A DNA stretch of 64,000 nucleotides from Aeromonas rivuli (GTDB taxonomy: Bacteria > Pseudomonadota > Gammaproteobacteria > Enterobacterales > Aeromonadaceae): assembly GCF_000820045.1 (NCBI RefSeq), contig NZ_CDBJ01000042.1:1-64000 (forward strand). Direction: 5' to 3'. The notes under the pieces were generated by a model. The model did no database searches, was not told the DNA's origin, and saw only the letters and a list, made by a program, of their open reading frames with translations. Each line of letters starts with the position of its first letter. Position 1 is the stretch's first letter. Below, piece after piece: positions 7,320 through 17,255 of the stretch. Both the position numbers and the translations under genes were made by a program.

Positions 7320-8735
7320 CTACCAGCGGCTCTGGCTGCTCGACGCCTGATTGGGCTTGAGGCCAAGCGGCACAGACTGGCGCTCGGCCAGCATGCGGAT
7401 CTGCCCCTCGATGAGCCCTGCATTGGGGCCCAGCACCAATACCAGCTGATGCTCGTTGAGTGCTATCCAGGAGAGGCAACCCAGGTTGAGCAGCTGGGAT
7501 TGATCCACCAACTCCATGTTGCGTACCCGGATGCTGAGCCGGGTCAGGCAGACGCTGATGGCTTGCAGGTTGTCCATGCCGCCGAGCAGCTTGAGATAGC
7601 GGATGGCCAACATCTGGGGGTCGGCAGGGGGAACATTGGCCATCTCCTGGGGGACAAGGTGCTGGTTGGAGAGGCTGAGGGGGGAGCGCCCCAGCATCTG
7701 ATAGAACAGCAGGGCATAGGCCACGAAAAAGAGGATCCCCAGGGGAATGATCCAGAAGGCATGCACCCCGCTGCCATAGCTCAGACTGAGATCCAGCAAC
7801 CCGGCGGAGAAGTAACTGCCGAGCTGGATATCGAGGGCACTGCAGATGGCGAACGACAGGCCGGTGAGCAGGGCATGGGCCAGAAACAGCCAGGGCGCCG
7901 TGAAGGCAAACAGAAACTCGATGGGCTCGGTGATGCCGATGCAGGCGGACGTGAGGGCCAGGGTCAGCAGCAGGGCACCGTGGGGCAGTTGTCGGAGGCG
8001 ATGACGGTGCAACCAGATGGCGAAACAGGCACCGGGCAAGCCGAACATGATAATGGGATAGAGACCGGCGCCATAGCCTTGGTGCAGCGGCTGTGCCGCC
8101 GCCAGGGCCAGCTGATTGCTGGCACCCAGGGTCACCAGATTGCCCAACAGCTGGTGCAACCCGAGAGGGAGCAGCAGACGGTTGAGCACCCCGTAACTGA
8201 AGGCGCCAAGGGGCGTCCCCAGATCCGTGGTTATCTGGCTGATCCCCTGCTCCAGGGCCGGCCAGATCAGTGAGAGTGGCACGGCGATCAGCAGGCAGAT
8301 GAAGGCACTGAGCAGGGGGCCTTGCCAGGGACCGGGCAGATAGAGGCGTATCGGCTTGGGTAGTGCGGGCGACCAGGGTCCAAACAGGGCCGTCATGATG
8401 CCCGCCAGCATGCCACAGACAAGATCGGCATGCAGACCCGGGGCCAGCGCCGAGAGCGCGGAGCTCAGCAGCAGGAAGTTGACGGCCCCCGAGAGCGCCA
8501 ACCCCCCCCGCTCGGTGCGACCAATCCCGAAGGCAATGGCGACCGCATAGATGAGGGGCATCTGACCGAAGATGGCCTGTCCGCTCAGCACCAGCACGGG
8601 CAGATCGAGGGCATCCGGCTGGCCGAGTCGATGGAGCAGGGCGGCCAATGGCAGGATGGAGACGGGCAGCAGCAAGGCATAGCCCAGTCGCTGCATGGCC
8701 TGGATCAGCGTCTGTTGGCGAGAAGGTGGCGTCAT
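7320..8735 (-). CDS. Orphan PTS glucose-family EIIBC permease
   Basis: About 471 residues. The N-terminal EIIC membrane domain has many hydrophobic segments and the conserved GITEPIEFLFAF motif of the glucose/N-acetylglucosamine family. A C-terminal EIIB domain of about 75 residues (LLGGMDNLQAISVCLTRLSIRV) carries the phosphorylatable Cys in a CLTRL context. No EIIA partner or sugar-metabolism gene is nearby. Many positions are divergent (for example SVCLTRL where DACITRL is usual), so the substrate and even the transport activity are uncertain. The start at ATG 8735 fits the family N terminus; a GTG at 8765 lies inside an inverted repeat. The gene is 57-87 bases downstream of panF. Confidence 0.75.
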   Translation of the reverse strand: MTPPSRQQTLIQAMQRLGYALLLPVSILPLAALLHRLGQPDALDLPVLVLSGQAIFGQMPLIYAVAIAFGIGRTERGGLALSGAVNFLLLSSALSALAPGLHADLVCGMLAGIMTALFGPWSPALPKPIRLYLPGPWQGPLLSAFICLLIAVPLSLIWPALEQGISQITTDLGTPLGAFSYGVLNRLLLPLGLHQLLGNLVTLGASNQLALAAAQPLHQGYGAGLYPIIMFGLPGACFAIWLHRHRLRQLPHGALLLTLALTSACIGITEPIEFLFAFTAPWLFLAHALLTGLSFAICSALDIQLGSYFSAGLLDLSLSYGSGVHAFWIIPLGILFFVAYALLFYQMLGRSPLSLSNQHLVPQEMANVPPADPQMLAIRYLKLLGGMDNLQAISVCLTRLSIRVRNMELVDQSQLLNLGCLSWIALNEHQLVLVLGPNAGLIEGQIRMLAERQSVPLGLKPNQASSSQSRW

Positions 8736-8742
8736 TGAAGAG

Positions 8743-8774
8743 GGGTAAAGTGTGACATGGCGCACACTTTACCC
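8743..8774. promoter_or_regulatory. 12-bp perfect inverted repeat before the PTS gene
   Basis: GGGTAAAGTGTG (8743-8754) and CACACTTTACCC (8763-8774) are exact reverse complements with an 8-base centre. The dyad ends 8 bases before the ATG of the PTS gene and covers the alternative GTG. It could be an operator or an mRNA hairpin that controls translation initiation. There is no T-run, so it is not an ordinary terminator. Confidence 0.6.
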
Positions 8775-8821
8775 TTTACTCCCCTTAAGGGATAGTCTTC
8801 GAGGGATTAATCACCAATAAG

Positions 8822-10285
8822 TTAACCCCGATCAAACAGTTGGCGTACTACCACCCCTGGTGGTGGGGTCAGCAGGCTTACCAGTACGAAGACGAACAGA
8901 CCCAGCCCCAGGCTGGGCACTATGGCGTGCAGTCCCGCCAGCTTGATGCCCCAATGGCTCAATACGCCATAGCAGAGAATGCCACTGACCATGCAGGCCA
9001 GTGCCCCCTGGCCGTTGGCTCGGGGCCAATAGAGGCCGAGCACCAGGGGCCAAAGGAAGACGGCCTGCAGGCCGCCGAAGGCGAGCAGGTTGAGCCAGAT
9101 GATCATCTCGGGGGGCTGCAGCGCGGCCAGCAGCACCAGGGTGCCCAGGATCAGGGTGGTGATCAGCGACAGGCGGGGAATCCGCACCTCCAGCTTCTGT
9201 TGGGACTGTTTGGGGCTCAGATAGTTGAGCCAGAGATCCTTGACCAGGGTCGCCGAGGCCTGGATCAGCTGGGAGTCGATGGTCGACATGATGGCGGCCA
9301 TGGGGGCAGCCAGGAAGACCCCCGCCAGCCAGGGAGGCAGCACCTCCATCATCAGGGCTGGCATGATCTTGTCAGGACTGTCCATGGCGGGCAGCAGGGC
9401 ACGGCCCAGGGCGCCAGCCAAATGCATGCCGAACATCAGCAGGGCACTGACGATGGTGCCGATGAGGATGCCGCGATGGAGCGCCTTGCTGTCTTTGTAG
9501 CCGAAGCAGCGCAGCGCCGAATGGGGCAGGCCGATGACGCCGACGCAGACCAGGATCCAGAAGCTCAGCATGAAGGGCTGGGTCAGCATGTCCCCGGCCC
9601 CCTGGGGGCTGACCAGTTTGGGATCGATCACCTCGAGTTGATGGATGAGGTTGGGCAGACCGTCACCGGCTATCAACACCCCGGCCAGCAGGGCCCCGGT
9701 GCCTATCAGCATGATGATCCCCTGCAGGGCATCCGTCATCACCACGGCGCGAAAACCGCCGATCACCGTGTAGAGCAGCACGCAGCTGGCAAACAGGAAG
9801 AGCCCCTGCTGGTAGCTGAGACCGGTGGCGGTCTCCAGCAGACGAGCCCCGCCGATGAACTGCACCACCATGGTGGCGATGAAGGCGAGAATGATGGTCA
9901 CCGAACCCAGCACCACCACCGCCTTGCTCTGATAGCGGGCCCACAGCATGTCGTTGATGGTCACCGCATTGACCCGGCGGGCGATGATGGCGAACTTCTT
10001 GCCAAGCACCCCCAGGGTGAGCCAGACGGTGGGCAGCTGGATCATCGCCAGCAGCACCCATCCCAACCCAATCTTGTAAGCGGCGCCAGGGCCGCCGATG
10101 AAGGAGGAGGCCGAGGTGTAGGTCGCCACCAGGGTCATGGCCAGCACCAGGCCACCCATGCTGCGATTGCCGATGAAGTACTCCTGCATGAAGTCTCCAC
10201 CCTGGCGACGGCGGCTGGCCCAGTAGCCGATACCAAGCACCAGCAACAGATAGATGAGCAGCGGCAGCAACAGTTCAATGTTCAT
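8822..10285 (-). CDS. panF: Sodium/pantothenate symporter
   Basis: This 487-residue inner-membrane protein belongs to the sodium:solute symporter family, with about 13 hydrophobic segments. It imports pantothenate, the coenzyme A precursor, with sodium. Recognisable features are YWASRRRQGGDFMQEYFIGN after TM1 and GGFRAVVMTDALQGIIM, an SSF signature. The length matches E. coli PanF (483 aa). The position after yhdT, downstream of accBC, is the enterobacterial order. Its ATG overlaps the stop of a 45-codon mini-ORF (ATGAACATTGA), with AGGAG 7 bases upstream, which indicates translational coupling. Confidence 0.94.
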   Translation of the reverse strand: MNIELLLPLLIYLLLVLGIGYWASRRRQGGDFMQEYFIGNRSMGGLVLAMTLVATYTSASSFIGGPGAAYKIGLGWVLLAMIQLPTVWLTLGVLGKKFAIIARRVNAVTINDMLWARYQSKAVVVLGSVTIILAFIATMVVQFIGGARLLETATGLSYQQGLFLFASCVLLYTVIGGFRAVVMTDALQGIIMLIGTGALLAGVLIAGDGLPNLIHQLEVIDPKLVSPQGAGDMLTQPFMLSFWILVCVGVIGLPHSALRCFGYKDSKALHRGILIGTIVSALLMFGMHLAGALGRALLPAMDSPDKIMPALMMEVLPPWLAGVFLAAPMAAIMSTIDSQLIQASATLVKDLWLNYLSPKQSQQKLEVRIPRLSLITTLILGTLVLLAALQPPEMIIWLNLLAFGGLQAVFLWPLVLGLYWPRANGQGALACMVSGILCYGVLSHWGIKLAGLHAIVPSLGLGLFVFVLVSLLTPPPGVVVRQLFDRG

Positions 10286-10412
10286 GACGGGGCTCCTGCG
10301 GGCTTGGCGATGCTGAGTCGAGGGGGATCTCGATAAACGGCAGGTTCACCATGAAGGCCTCTATTCCCATCAACAGCTGCGGTGCAGGCATCGGTAGCTG
10401 ATCAAGCTTCAT
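10275..10412 (-). CDS. 45-codon mini-ORF A between yhdT and panF
   Basis: This intact small ORF begins MKLDQLPMPAP and ends PSPQEPRHEH. Its second half copies the C terminus of YhdT (FIEIPLD...PSPQEPRHE), and its first residues resemble the PanF start (MNIEL). It has AGGAG 7 bases before its ATG, and its stop overlaps the panF start by 11 bases. It therefore could be translated as a coupling peptide. It arose by tandem duplication of the junction and its function is unknown. Confidence 0.5.
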   Translation of the reverse strand: MKLDQLPMPAPQLLMGIEAFMVNLPFIEIPLDSASPSPQEPRHEH

Positions 10413-10539
10413 GACGGGGCTCCTGCTGGCTTGGCAATGCTGAGTCGAGGGGGATCTCGATAAACGGCAGGTTCACCATGAAGGCCTCTATTCCCATCAA
10501 CAGCTGCGGTGCTGGCATCGGTAGTTGATCAAGCTTCAT
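10286..10539 (-). repeat. Two tandem 127-bp copies of the yhdT/panF junction
   Basis: Starts at 10539, 10412 and 10285 are spaced exactly 127 bp apart, and the two 127-bp units are nearly identical (a few substitutions). The part encoding VN-PFIEIPLD...EPRHE also matches the 3' end of yhdT, so the array contains three versions of that segment. Confidence 0.9.
10402..10539 (-). CDS. 45-codon mini-ORF B between yhdT and panF
   Basis: This is the sister copy of mini-ORF A (MKLDQLPMPAP to PSQQEPRHEA). Its ATG overlaps the yhdT stop (ATGAAGCTTGA) and its own stop overlaps the ATG of mini-ORF A in the same way. AGGAG precedes the start by 7 bases. The chain of overlapping stops and starts would carry ribosomes from yhdT to panF. 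Confidence 0.5.
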   Translation of the reverse strand: MKLDQLPMPAPQLLMGIEAFMVNLPFIEIPLDSALPSQQEPRHEA

Positions 10540-10792
10540 GGCGGGGCTCCTGAGGGCTTGGCAACTCGGGATCGAGGGGGATCTCGATAAACAGCCAGTT
10601 CACCATGACAGCGCAGAGCACCATGAACAGCAGGGGCATCAGCATGCAACTGAGCAGGAACCAGAGGGGCATACCCCAATACTGAAGCGTCTCGGGAATG
10701 AAATAGGCACAGCCATACCAGGCGACGAAATAGAGCAGGGTCAGCAGCAGGCAGAGGGTGGCTTCCCGGCGGGCGAGGTTGAAACGAGACAT
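10529..10792 (-). CDS. yhdT: YhdT-family small inner-membrane protein
   Basis: 87 residues with two hydrophobic segments (about 13-35 and 45-72), matching the size and position of E. coli YhdT (80 aa) between accC and panF. The family has no established function; co-occurrence with panF suggests a membrane partner or an accessory role. The start at ATG 10792 is preferred over one 18 codons upstream because GGAGG lies 11 bases before it. The last 25 or so codons are duplicated twice downstream. Confidence 0.85.
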   Translation of the reverse strand: MSRFNLARREATLCLLLTLLYFVAWYGCAYFIPETLQYWGMPLWFLLSCMLMPLLFMVLCAVMVNWLFIEIPLDPELPSPQEPRHEA

Positions 10793-10833
10793 GTTGAATG
10801 CAGCCTCCAGAGAGTGAAGGGCGCAAGGATAAC

Positions 10834-10864
10834 AAAAAAGGGCCATGTCGCCATGGCCCTTTTA
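10834..10864 (-). terminator. Terminator between accC and yhdT
   Basis: GGGCCATG-N4-CATGGCCC has A/T tracts on both sides. On the minus strand it is followed by TTTTTTG. It would end or attenuate the aroQ-accBC transcript before yhdT-panF. Confidence 0.85.
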
Positions 10865-10874
10865 TTCGGGTCTC

Positions 10875-10910
10875 TTACAGACTCAACGTCTGGTGCAGAT
10901 GATGGTTGTT
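10875..10910 (-). repeat. Degenerate copy of the accC 3' end
   Basis: On the minus strand this segment reads NNHHLHQTLSL-stop, aligned to the real accC end [11 protein letters not shown]-stop located 79 bp upstream. About 33 of 42 bases agree, including the stop codon. Confidence 0.75.
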
Positions 10911-10953
10911 ACACGCCATCTTGCCCAGCGGCACTGTCTGCATTGAGCGGTCC

Positions 10954-12294
10954 TTACAGACCCAACTTCTTGTGCAGGTAGTGGATGTTGGTGCCACCGT
11001 GCTGGAAGTTTTCGTCCTTCATGATCTCTTTTTGCAGCGCCACGTTGGTCTTGATCCCTTCGACGACCAGTTCGTCCAGAGAGTGACGCATACGCGCGAT
11101 GGCGATGTCGCGGTTCTCACCGTAACAGATCAGCTTGCCAATCATGGAGTCGTAGTAAGGCGGCACCTTGTAGCCAGCGTAGATGTGGGAGTCCCAACGC
11201 ACGCCCATGCCACCCGGCGCGTGGAAGCGCTGGATGAGGCCAGGAGACGGCATGAAGGTGGCCGGATCTTCGGCATTGATCCGGCATTCGATGGCATGGC
11301 CACGGATGCGGATGTCCTGCTGGGTGATAGACAGGGGCTGGCCGGCGGCGATGCGCAGCTGCTCCTTGATCAGATCCACGCCGGTGACCATCTCGGTGAC
11401 CGGATGCTCAACCTGGATACGGGTGTTCATCTCGATGAAGTAGAACTCGCCGTTCTCGTACAGGAACTCGAAGGTACCGGCACCGCGGTAGCCGATTTCG
11501 AGGCAGGCGCGCACGCAGCGCTCACCGATGAACTTGCGCATCTCTTCGGTGATGCCAGGTGCCGGTGCCTCTTCGACCACTTTCTGGTGGCGACGCTGCA
11601 TGGAGCAGTCACGCTCGCCCAGATAGATGGCGCTGCCCTGACCGTCAGCCAATATCTGAATTTCGATATGGCGTGGGTTTTCCAGGTACTTCTCCATGTA
11701 GACCATGTCGTTCTTGAAGAACTGGCCTGCTTCGGATTTGGTCAGGGCGATGGCGGCAGCCAGCTCGGCTTCACTGCGCACCACGCGCATGCCGCGACCA
11801 CCACCGCCACCGGCGGCCTTGATGATCACCGGATAGCCGATGCGCTTGGCGACACTGGCGTTGTGCTTGGTATCGCTGTCGACCGGGCCGTCGGAGCCGG
11901 GGACGCAGGGCACACCGGCCTTCTTCATGGCTTCGATGGCGGAAACCTTGTCACCCATCAGGCGAATGGTTTCGGCGCGCGGGCCGATGAAGATGAAGCC
12001 GGACTGCTCGACCACTTCGGCGAAGTCGGCATTCTCGGAGAGGAAACCGTAGCCAGGGTGGATGGCGACGGCGCCCGTCACCTCGGCGGCGGCGATGATG
12101 GCCGGCACATTGAGGTAGGATTCCCCGCTGGCAGGCTTGCCGATGCAGATGGATTCGTCGGCCAGCAGCACATGTTTGAGCTCCCGATCGGCGGTGGAGT
12201 GAACGGCCACTGTCTTGATCCCGAGCTCTTTGCAGGCGCGCAGGATCCGCAGGGCAATTTCACCGCGGTTGGCGATGACTACTTTGTCCAACAT
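10954..12294 (-). CDS. accC: Acetyl-CoA carboxylase, biotin carboxylase subunit
   Basis: 446 residues, ATP-grasp enzyme. It carboxylates the biotin on AccB using ATP and bicarbonate, the first half-reaction of fatty-acid synthesis. Seen are the N-terminal [20 protein letters not shown], the glycine-rich ATP loop [14 protein letters not shown], the biotin-carboxylase signature [17 protein letters not shown] with its catalytic Glu and Arg, and ECRINAEDP. The length is close to E. coli AccC (449 aa). It follows accB by 14 bases, so the two are one operon, probably with aroQ. A terminator follows after the degenerate 3' copy. Confidence 0.97.
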   Translation of the reverse strand: MLDKVVIANRGEIALRILRACKELGIKTVAVHSTADRELKHVLLADESICIGKPASGESYLNVPAIIAAAEVTGAVAIHPGYGFLSENADFAEVVEQSGFIFIGPRAETIRLMGDKVSAIEAMKKAGVPCVPGSDGPVDSDTKHNASVAKRIGYPVIIKAAGGGGGRGMRVVRSEAELAAAIALTKSEAGQFFKNDMVYMEKYLENPRHIEIQILADGQGSAIYLGERDCSMQRRHQKVVEEAPAPGITEEMRKFIGERCVRACLEIGYRGAGTFEFLYENGEFYFIEMNTRIQVEHPVTEMVTGVDLIKEQLRIAAGQPLSITQQDIRIRGHAIECRINAEDPATFMPSPGLIQRFHAPGGMGVRWDSHIYAGYKVPPYYDSMIGKLICYGENRDIAIARMRHSLDELVVEGIKTNVALQKEIMKDENFQHGGTNIHYLHKKLGL

Positions 12295-12308
12295 GGGTGA
12301 ATATCCCC

Positions 12309-12761
12309 TTATTCGATGATGAACAGCGGCTCGTCGAATTCGACGGCCTGGCCATTCTCGACCAGAACGGCCTTGATCACGCCAGCCTTGTCAGATTCAA
12401 TCTGGTTCATCATTTTCATGGCTTCGACGATGCACAGGGTGTCACCGACATTGACTTGCTGACCGACTTCCACGAAGGGTTTGGCTTCCGGGCTGGAGGA
12501 GCGATAGAAGGAGCCAACCATGGGGGAGCGCATCAGGTGACCACTCGGGGCGGCAGCCTCGGCGGTGGCAGCAGCAGGGGCGGCGACTGCGGCAGCGGCA
12601 GGTGCCATGGCAGGCTGCATAATCATCTGTGGTGCGACGTTGACCTGGCCGGAGAAATTACGGCTGATGCGAACAGACTCTTCCCCTTCGGAGATTTCCA
12701 GCTCGGCGATGCCGGACTCTTCAACCAGTTCAATCAGCTTTTTGATTTTGCGGATATCCAT
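12309..12761 (-). CDS. accB: Acetyl-CoA carboxylase biotin carboxyl carrier protein
   Basis: 150 residues, with the N-terminal domain [17 protein letters not shown], an Ala/Pro/Met-rich flexible linker (about 45-75) and the C-terminal biotinyl domain. The biotinylated Lys is K116 in EAMKMMNQ. The protein carries carboxybiotin between AccC and the AccAD carboxyltransferase in the cytoplasm. The start at ATG 12761 matches the conserved MDIRK start of the family; an in-frame ATG two codons earlier is possible. It is 14 bases upstream of accC. Confidence 0.96.
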   Translation of the reverse strand: MDIRKIKKLIELVEESGIAELEISEGEESVRISRNFSGQVNVAPQMIMQPAMAPAAAAVAAPAAATAEAAAPSGHLMRSPMVGSFYRSSSPEAKPFVEVGQQVNVGDTLCIVEAMKMMNQIESDKAGVIKAVLVENGQAVEFDEPLFIIE

Positions 12762-12787
12762 TAGCATTCTCTTTCTTCTTTGTCTGA

Positions 12788-13246
12788 TCAGTGATTATCA
12801 AGCCGTGCCAAGTGACGCACAGCCGCGGTTAAAGCAAAGGTATAACCATCCGGCCCGAGTCCACAGATGACCCCTTTCGCGACATCAGACAGATAAGAGT
12901 GATGGCGGAACGGCTCTCTGGCATGGACGTTGGAGAGGTGCACCTCGATAAAGGGGATAGCAACCCCCAGCAGGGCATCTCGCAGCGCGACACTGGTATG
13001 GGTGAAGGCGGCAGGATTGATGATGATAAAATCCACCTGGCCCATGGCCTGGTGGATGCGCTCCAGCAGCAGATGTTCGGCGTTGGATTGCAGGTGGTCC
13101 AGTGTGACACCGAGTTGGCTGGCCTGGCGCTGCAGATCGGCGACGATCTCGTCGAGGGTCTGGCTGCCGTAGATACCGGGTTCCCGTTTGCCCAGCAGGT
13201 TCAAGTTAGGACCGTTGAGCAGAAGAATGCGGTGATGTTGCGACAT
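12788..13246 (-). CDS. aroQ: Type II 3-dehydroquinate dehydratase
   Basis: 152 residues, the dodecameric type II enzyme that dehydrates 3-dehydroquinate to 3-dehydroshikimate in aromatic amino acid synthesis. Family motifs are [16 protein letters not shown] (with the catalytic Tyr), [16 protein letters not shown], and the His-containing [18 protein letters not shown]. It is 26 bases upstream of accB, an association conserved in Vibrio, Pseudomonas and Aeromonas. The operon promoter should lie in the 13250-13480 gap. Confidence 0.96.
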   Translation of the reverse strand: MSQHHRILLLNGPNLNLLGKREPGIYGSQTLDEIVADLQRQASQLGVTLDHLQSNAEHLLLERIHQAMGQVDFIIINPAAFTHTSVALRDALLGVAIPFIEVHLSNVHAREPFRHHSYLSDVAKGVICGLGPDGYTFALTAAVRHLARLDNH

Positions 13247-13485
13247 AATGAGTACATCCTCGATGATAATGCTGTTAACTATCAGCTATCTTGCGGATGA
13301 CCAGAAATCTAGCCATTTTTTGCGCAATTCGGTGTGCACTGACACACAGTTTTCGCAATTATATTGATTTCGTGAAAATTAGCAGCATTTTACTGGTCTA
13401 ATCTCTACATCTGGCTATTTATTGAGCATATTAATGCGCGGAGCCGCTCTGCCGCAGTGCCCGCCTCTTCAGGCTTTCCAGACAC

Positions 13486-13514
13486 GATAAAGCCGGCACA
13501 AGGCCGGCTTTATC
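13486..13514 (-). terminator. Terminator of acs
   Basis: The perfect 12-bp stem GATAAAGCCGGC/GCCGGCTTTATC around ACAAG lies 20 bases past the acs stop. The rest of the gap up to aroQ (13247-13485) is AT-rich and likely holds the aroQ-accBC promoter; no clear boxes were assigned. Confidence 0.75.
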
Positions 13515-13533
13515 GATCAGCAAGCGAAGGGGA

Positions 13534-15480
<1,947 letters not shown>

Positions 15481-15749
15481 TGTTCACTCCTTTGAATACA
15501 TCTTCTTAATGATTACATAACAACTTATACCTTTGCCGAGGGAGGGCAATTAGACTTTTGGATAGCCGTGCGCTAGCGCCCACTTAGTGTTTCAAACGGC
15601 GTATTTTGTCGGTTCAAGGTTTGGGTAAGGGCTGGCGGCGGGGCGTGTCGGTATGCTGGGGGGCTGGCGAAGAGAGTGCCAAAGAGAGTGCCGAAGTGGC
15701 CATTCTCAGGGGACCTTGGTTGGCGCGGGGCAAGGCAGGCCGGTGCGGG

Positions 15750-16118
15750 TTAGCCCTTCTGGCGGCCGAAGGCCTGAAGACCGCGCACCAGCACCAGCAA
15801 GCTGAGGATGTGGAAGGGCAGCGCCAGTGCCCACAGCTGCCACCAGTTGGGTTCCCCCGCATAGCAGTTGATAAAGGCCACCCAGGCGACCAGCAGGGTC
15901 AGCATGCCAGCGAGCTGAAAGCGGCGGCGCAGCACCACTTCTACCCCCAGATTGGCGAGATAGAGCGTCAGGAGCACACCGCCAAACCCGGTGAGCTGGG
16001 CGCTGCCATAGAGGTCACGGTTGCTGTCAAACAGCAACCTGATAAGGGGAGTCAGGCCCTGCTCGCTCGGGATCAGGGCGAGTAGCCAGCAGGTGATGAG
16101 CAACAGGGCCGTCTTCAT
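15750..16118 (-). CDS. Unknown small membrane protein downstream of torD
   Basis: 122 residues with about four hydrophobic segments (roughly 3-18, 38-58, 68-86 and 92-113). The N terminus may be the first membrane helix or a signal. I do not recognise the family. It begins 3 bases after the torD stop, so it is translationally linked to that chaperone and could be a membrane component associated with a molybdoenzyme pathway. That link is inference from position only. Confidence 0.65.
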   Translation of the reverse strand: MKTALLLITCWLLALIPSEQGLTPLIRLLFDSNRDLYGSAQLTGFGGVLLTLYLANLGVEVVLRRRFQLAGMLTLLVAWVAFINCYAGEPNWWQLWALALPFHILSLLVLVRGLQAFGRQKG

Positions 16119-16121
16119 GAC

Positions 16122-16784
16122 TCAGGACTCCTGGCCCTGAACCAGGCTGAGGTAATTGGCATCCATCACCAGGAAGACCCCGAGCAGGCGGGCGCAGGCG
16201 CCATAGAAGCCGAAGGCATCTTTGGCACGGCACCCCTGTTCGAAGCGTTCGAACCAGCCGAGCAGGTGGTCATGCAGCAGTGCAGCCTGTTCGGCGAGCC
16301 AGCGGCTGCGCTCGTCGGCGTTGGTGGCTTCGGCGGCGCGAATGATGAGGTTGCCCATCAGATCCAGTTCGATGGCCAGGTGATCTTCCGGCTCCTTGTA
16401 CTTGTCGCTGACGCTGATGCCAAGCCGGGTGAGGCGCGCCTGCATCAGGGTCATGGGCGCCTGCATCAACAAGCCCCCTTCGCCGCGATAGAGGGATTCA
16501 TAAGGCGGCACCCCTTGCTTGGGGTCACTGAGGAACAGACCGGCGAAATCGGCGGCCAGCTCCAGCTGGCGATCGGGGCGCACCAGCAGACGGGCGATGG
16601 CGTCGTTGAGCTCGGCCACGGCGTCACGCATGGGATCCAGGGTCGAGAGACTCTTCAAGAAGCTGCGCACGTCGTAGCTATCGTATTCGGCGATCTGCTC
16701 ATCAGACAGTTCGGCGGCAAACAGGGTGGCAAACCACCAGTAGAGTTCGGCCCTGCGTTCGCTTGTGGCCAGAAATTCCTGCAT
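16122..16784 (-). CDS. torD: TorD-family molybdoenzyme maturation chaperone
   Basis: 220-residue all-helical cytoplasmic chaperone of the TorD/DmsD/NarJ superfamily. These proteins bind the Tat signal and apo form of a molybdopterin oxidoreductase and assist cofactor insertion. Family landmarks are [21 protein letters not shown] and [14 protein letters not shown] (E-P-x-D-H). The start at ATG 16784 is chosen because GGAGG stands 6 bases before it; an upstream TTG-initiated extension has no such support. No torA or other reductase gene lies within the window, so its client is elsewhere. It forms a two-gene unit with the small membrane protein. Confidence 0.82.
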   Translation of the reverse strand: MQEFLATSERRAELYWWFATLFAAELSDEQIAEYDSYDVRSFLKSLSTLDPMRDAVAELNDAIARLLVRPDRQLELAADFAGLFLSDPKQGVPPYESLYRGEGGLLMQAPMTLMQARLTRLGISVSDKYKEPEDHLAIELDLMGNLIIRAAEATNADERSRWLAEQAALLHDHLLGWFERFEQGCRAKDAFGFYGACARLLGVFLVMDANYLSLVQGQES

Positions 16785-17199
16785 TTTTTCCTCCGTTGAT
16801 GACAATCGGGAGCCATGATGGCCCCCGATTCTAACGACTTTGATAATAAAGGAAACCGTGGTTTCCCTTTTGTCCGGGCTAGCCTCGCTGGCTCGCAGCC
16901 CGAGCCGGAAACATGGGGTCTATGCCCGCTGCTGCGTGAACATCCGCTCTCCTCCCTGACTCAGGCTTGCTGCAATAGCCTGGTCGATCCCGCCCACCGT
17001 TGACCCTCCTGGTGTCGCCCTGGCTGGTCGAGTCCTGATGATGCCGCCGCTGCCGAGGCCATGTTGCATCTGGCAGGGATAGGGCCTGGCACTCAGCCCG
17101 AACCCCCATTCGGGGAGTGGTGACACGCACTTATGGTTTTTTTACATATATTCAACATTTTTTTGGGTGGTCGGACTGTCCCTTTGATGTCGCTGCGGT
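16785..17199. other. Gene-poor 400-bp region between torD and glyA
   Basis: No convincing gene was found. It holds two hairpins near torD: ATCGGG...CCCGAT (16805-16829) and AAAGGAAAC-CGTG-GTTTCCCTTT (about 16849-16872, with a T-rich flank on each strand). Next comes a GC-rich stretch of unknown function (about 16880-17110), then an AT-rich stretch (17133-17165) probably belonging to the glyA promoter. A TACAAT at 17200-17205 is a possible glyA -10 box. Confidence 0.4.
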
Positions 17200-17227
17200 T
17201 ACAATGCGCGGGCCCCATATCGCCCAC

Positions 17228-17243
17228 GCGCAAACGATTTTCA
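17228..17243 (+). promoter_or_regulatory. Weak PurR-like box in the glyA leader
   Basis: GCGCAAACGATTTTCA agrees with about 10 of 16 positions of the PurR operator (ACGCAAACGTTTGCGT type). glyA is PurR-controlled in E. coli, which makes the match worth noting, but it overlaps the ribosome-binding region and may be fortuitous. Confidence 0.3.
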
Positions 17244-17255
17244 GGAGATAAACGG

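Noticed and set aside
8840-10336. 498-codon open frame on the strand opposite panF
   Set aside because: Antisense shadow of a GC-rich membrane-protein gene. It has a repetitive Gln/His/Gly composition, no ribosome-binding site and no family resemblance.
16870-17120. CsrB-like RNA on the minus strand
   Set aside because: Only a few GGA motifs are present, where a CsrB RNA would have many in hairpin loops.
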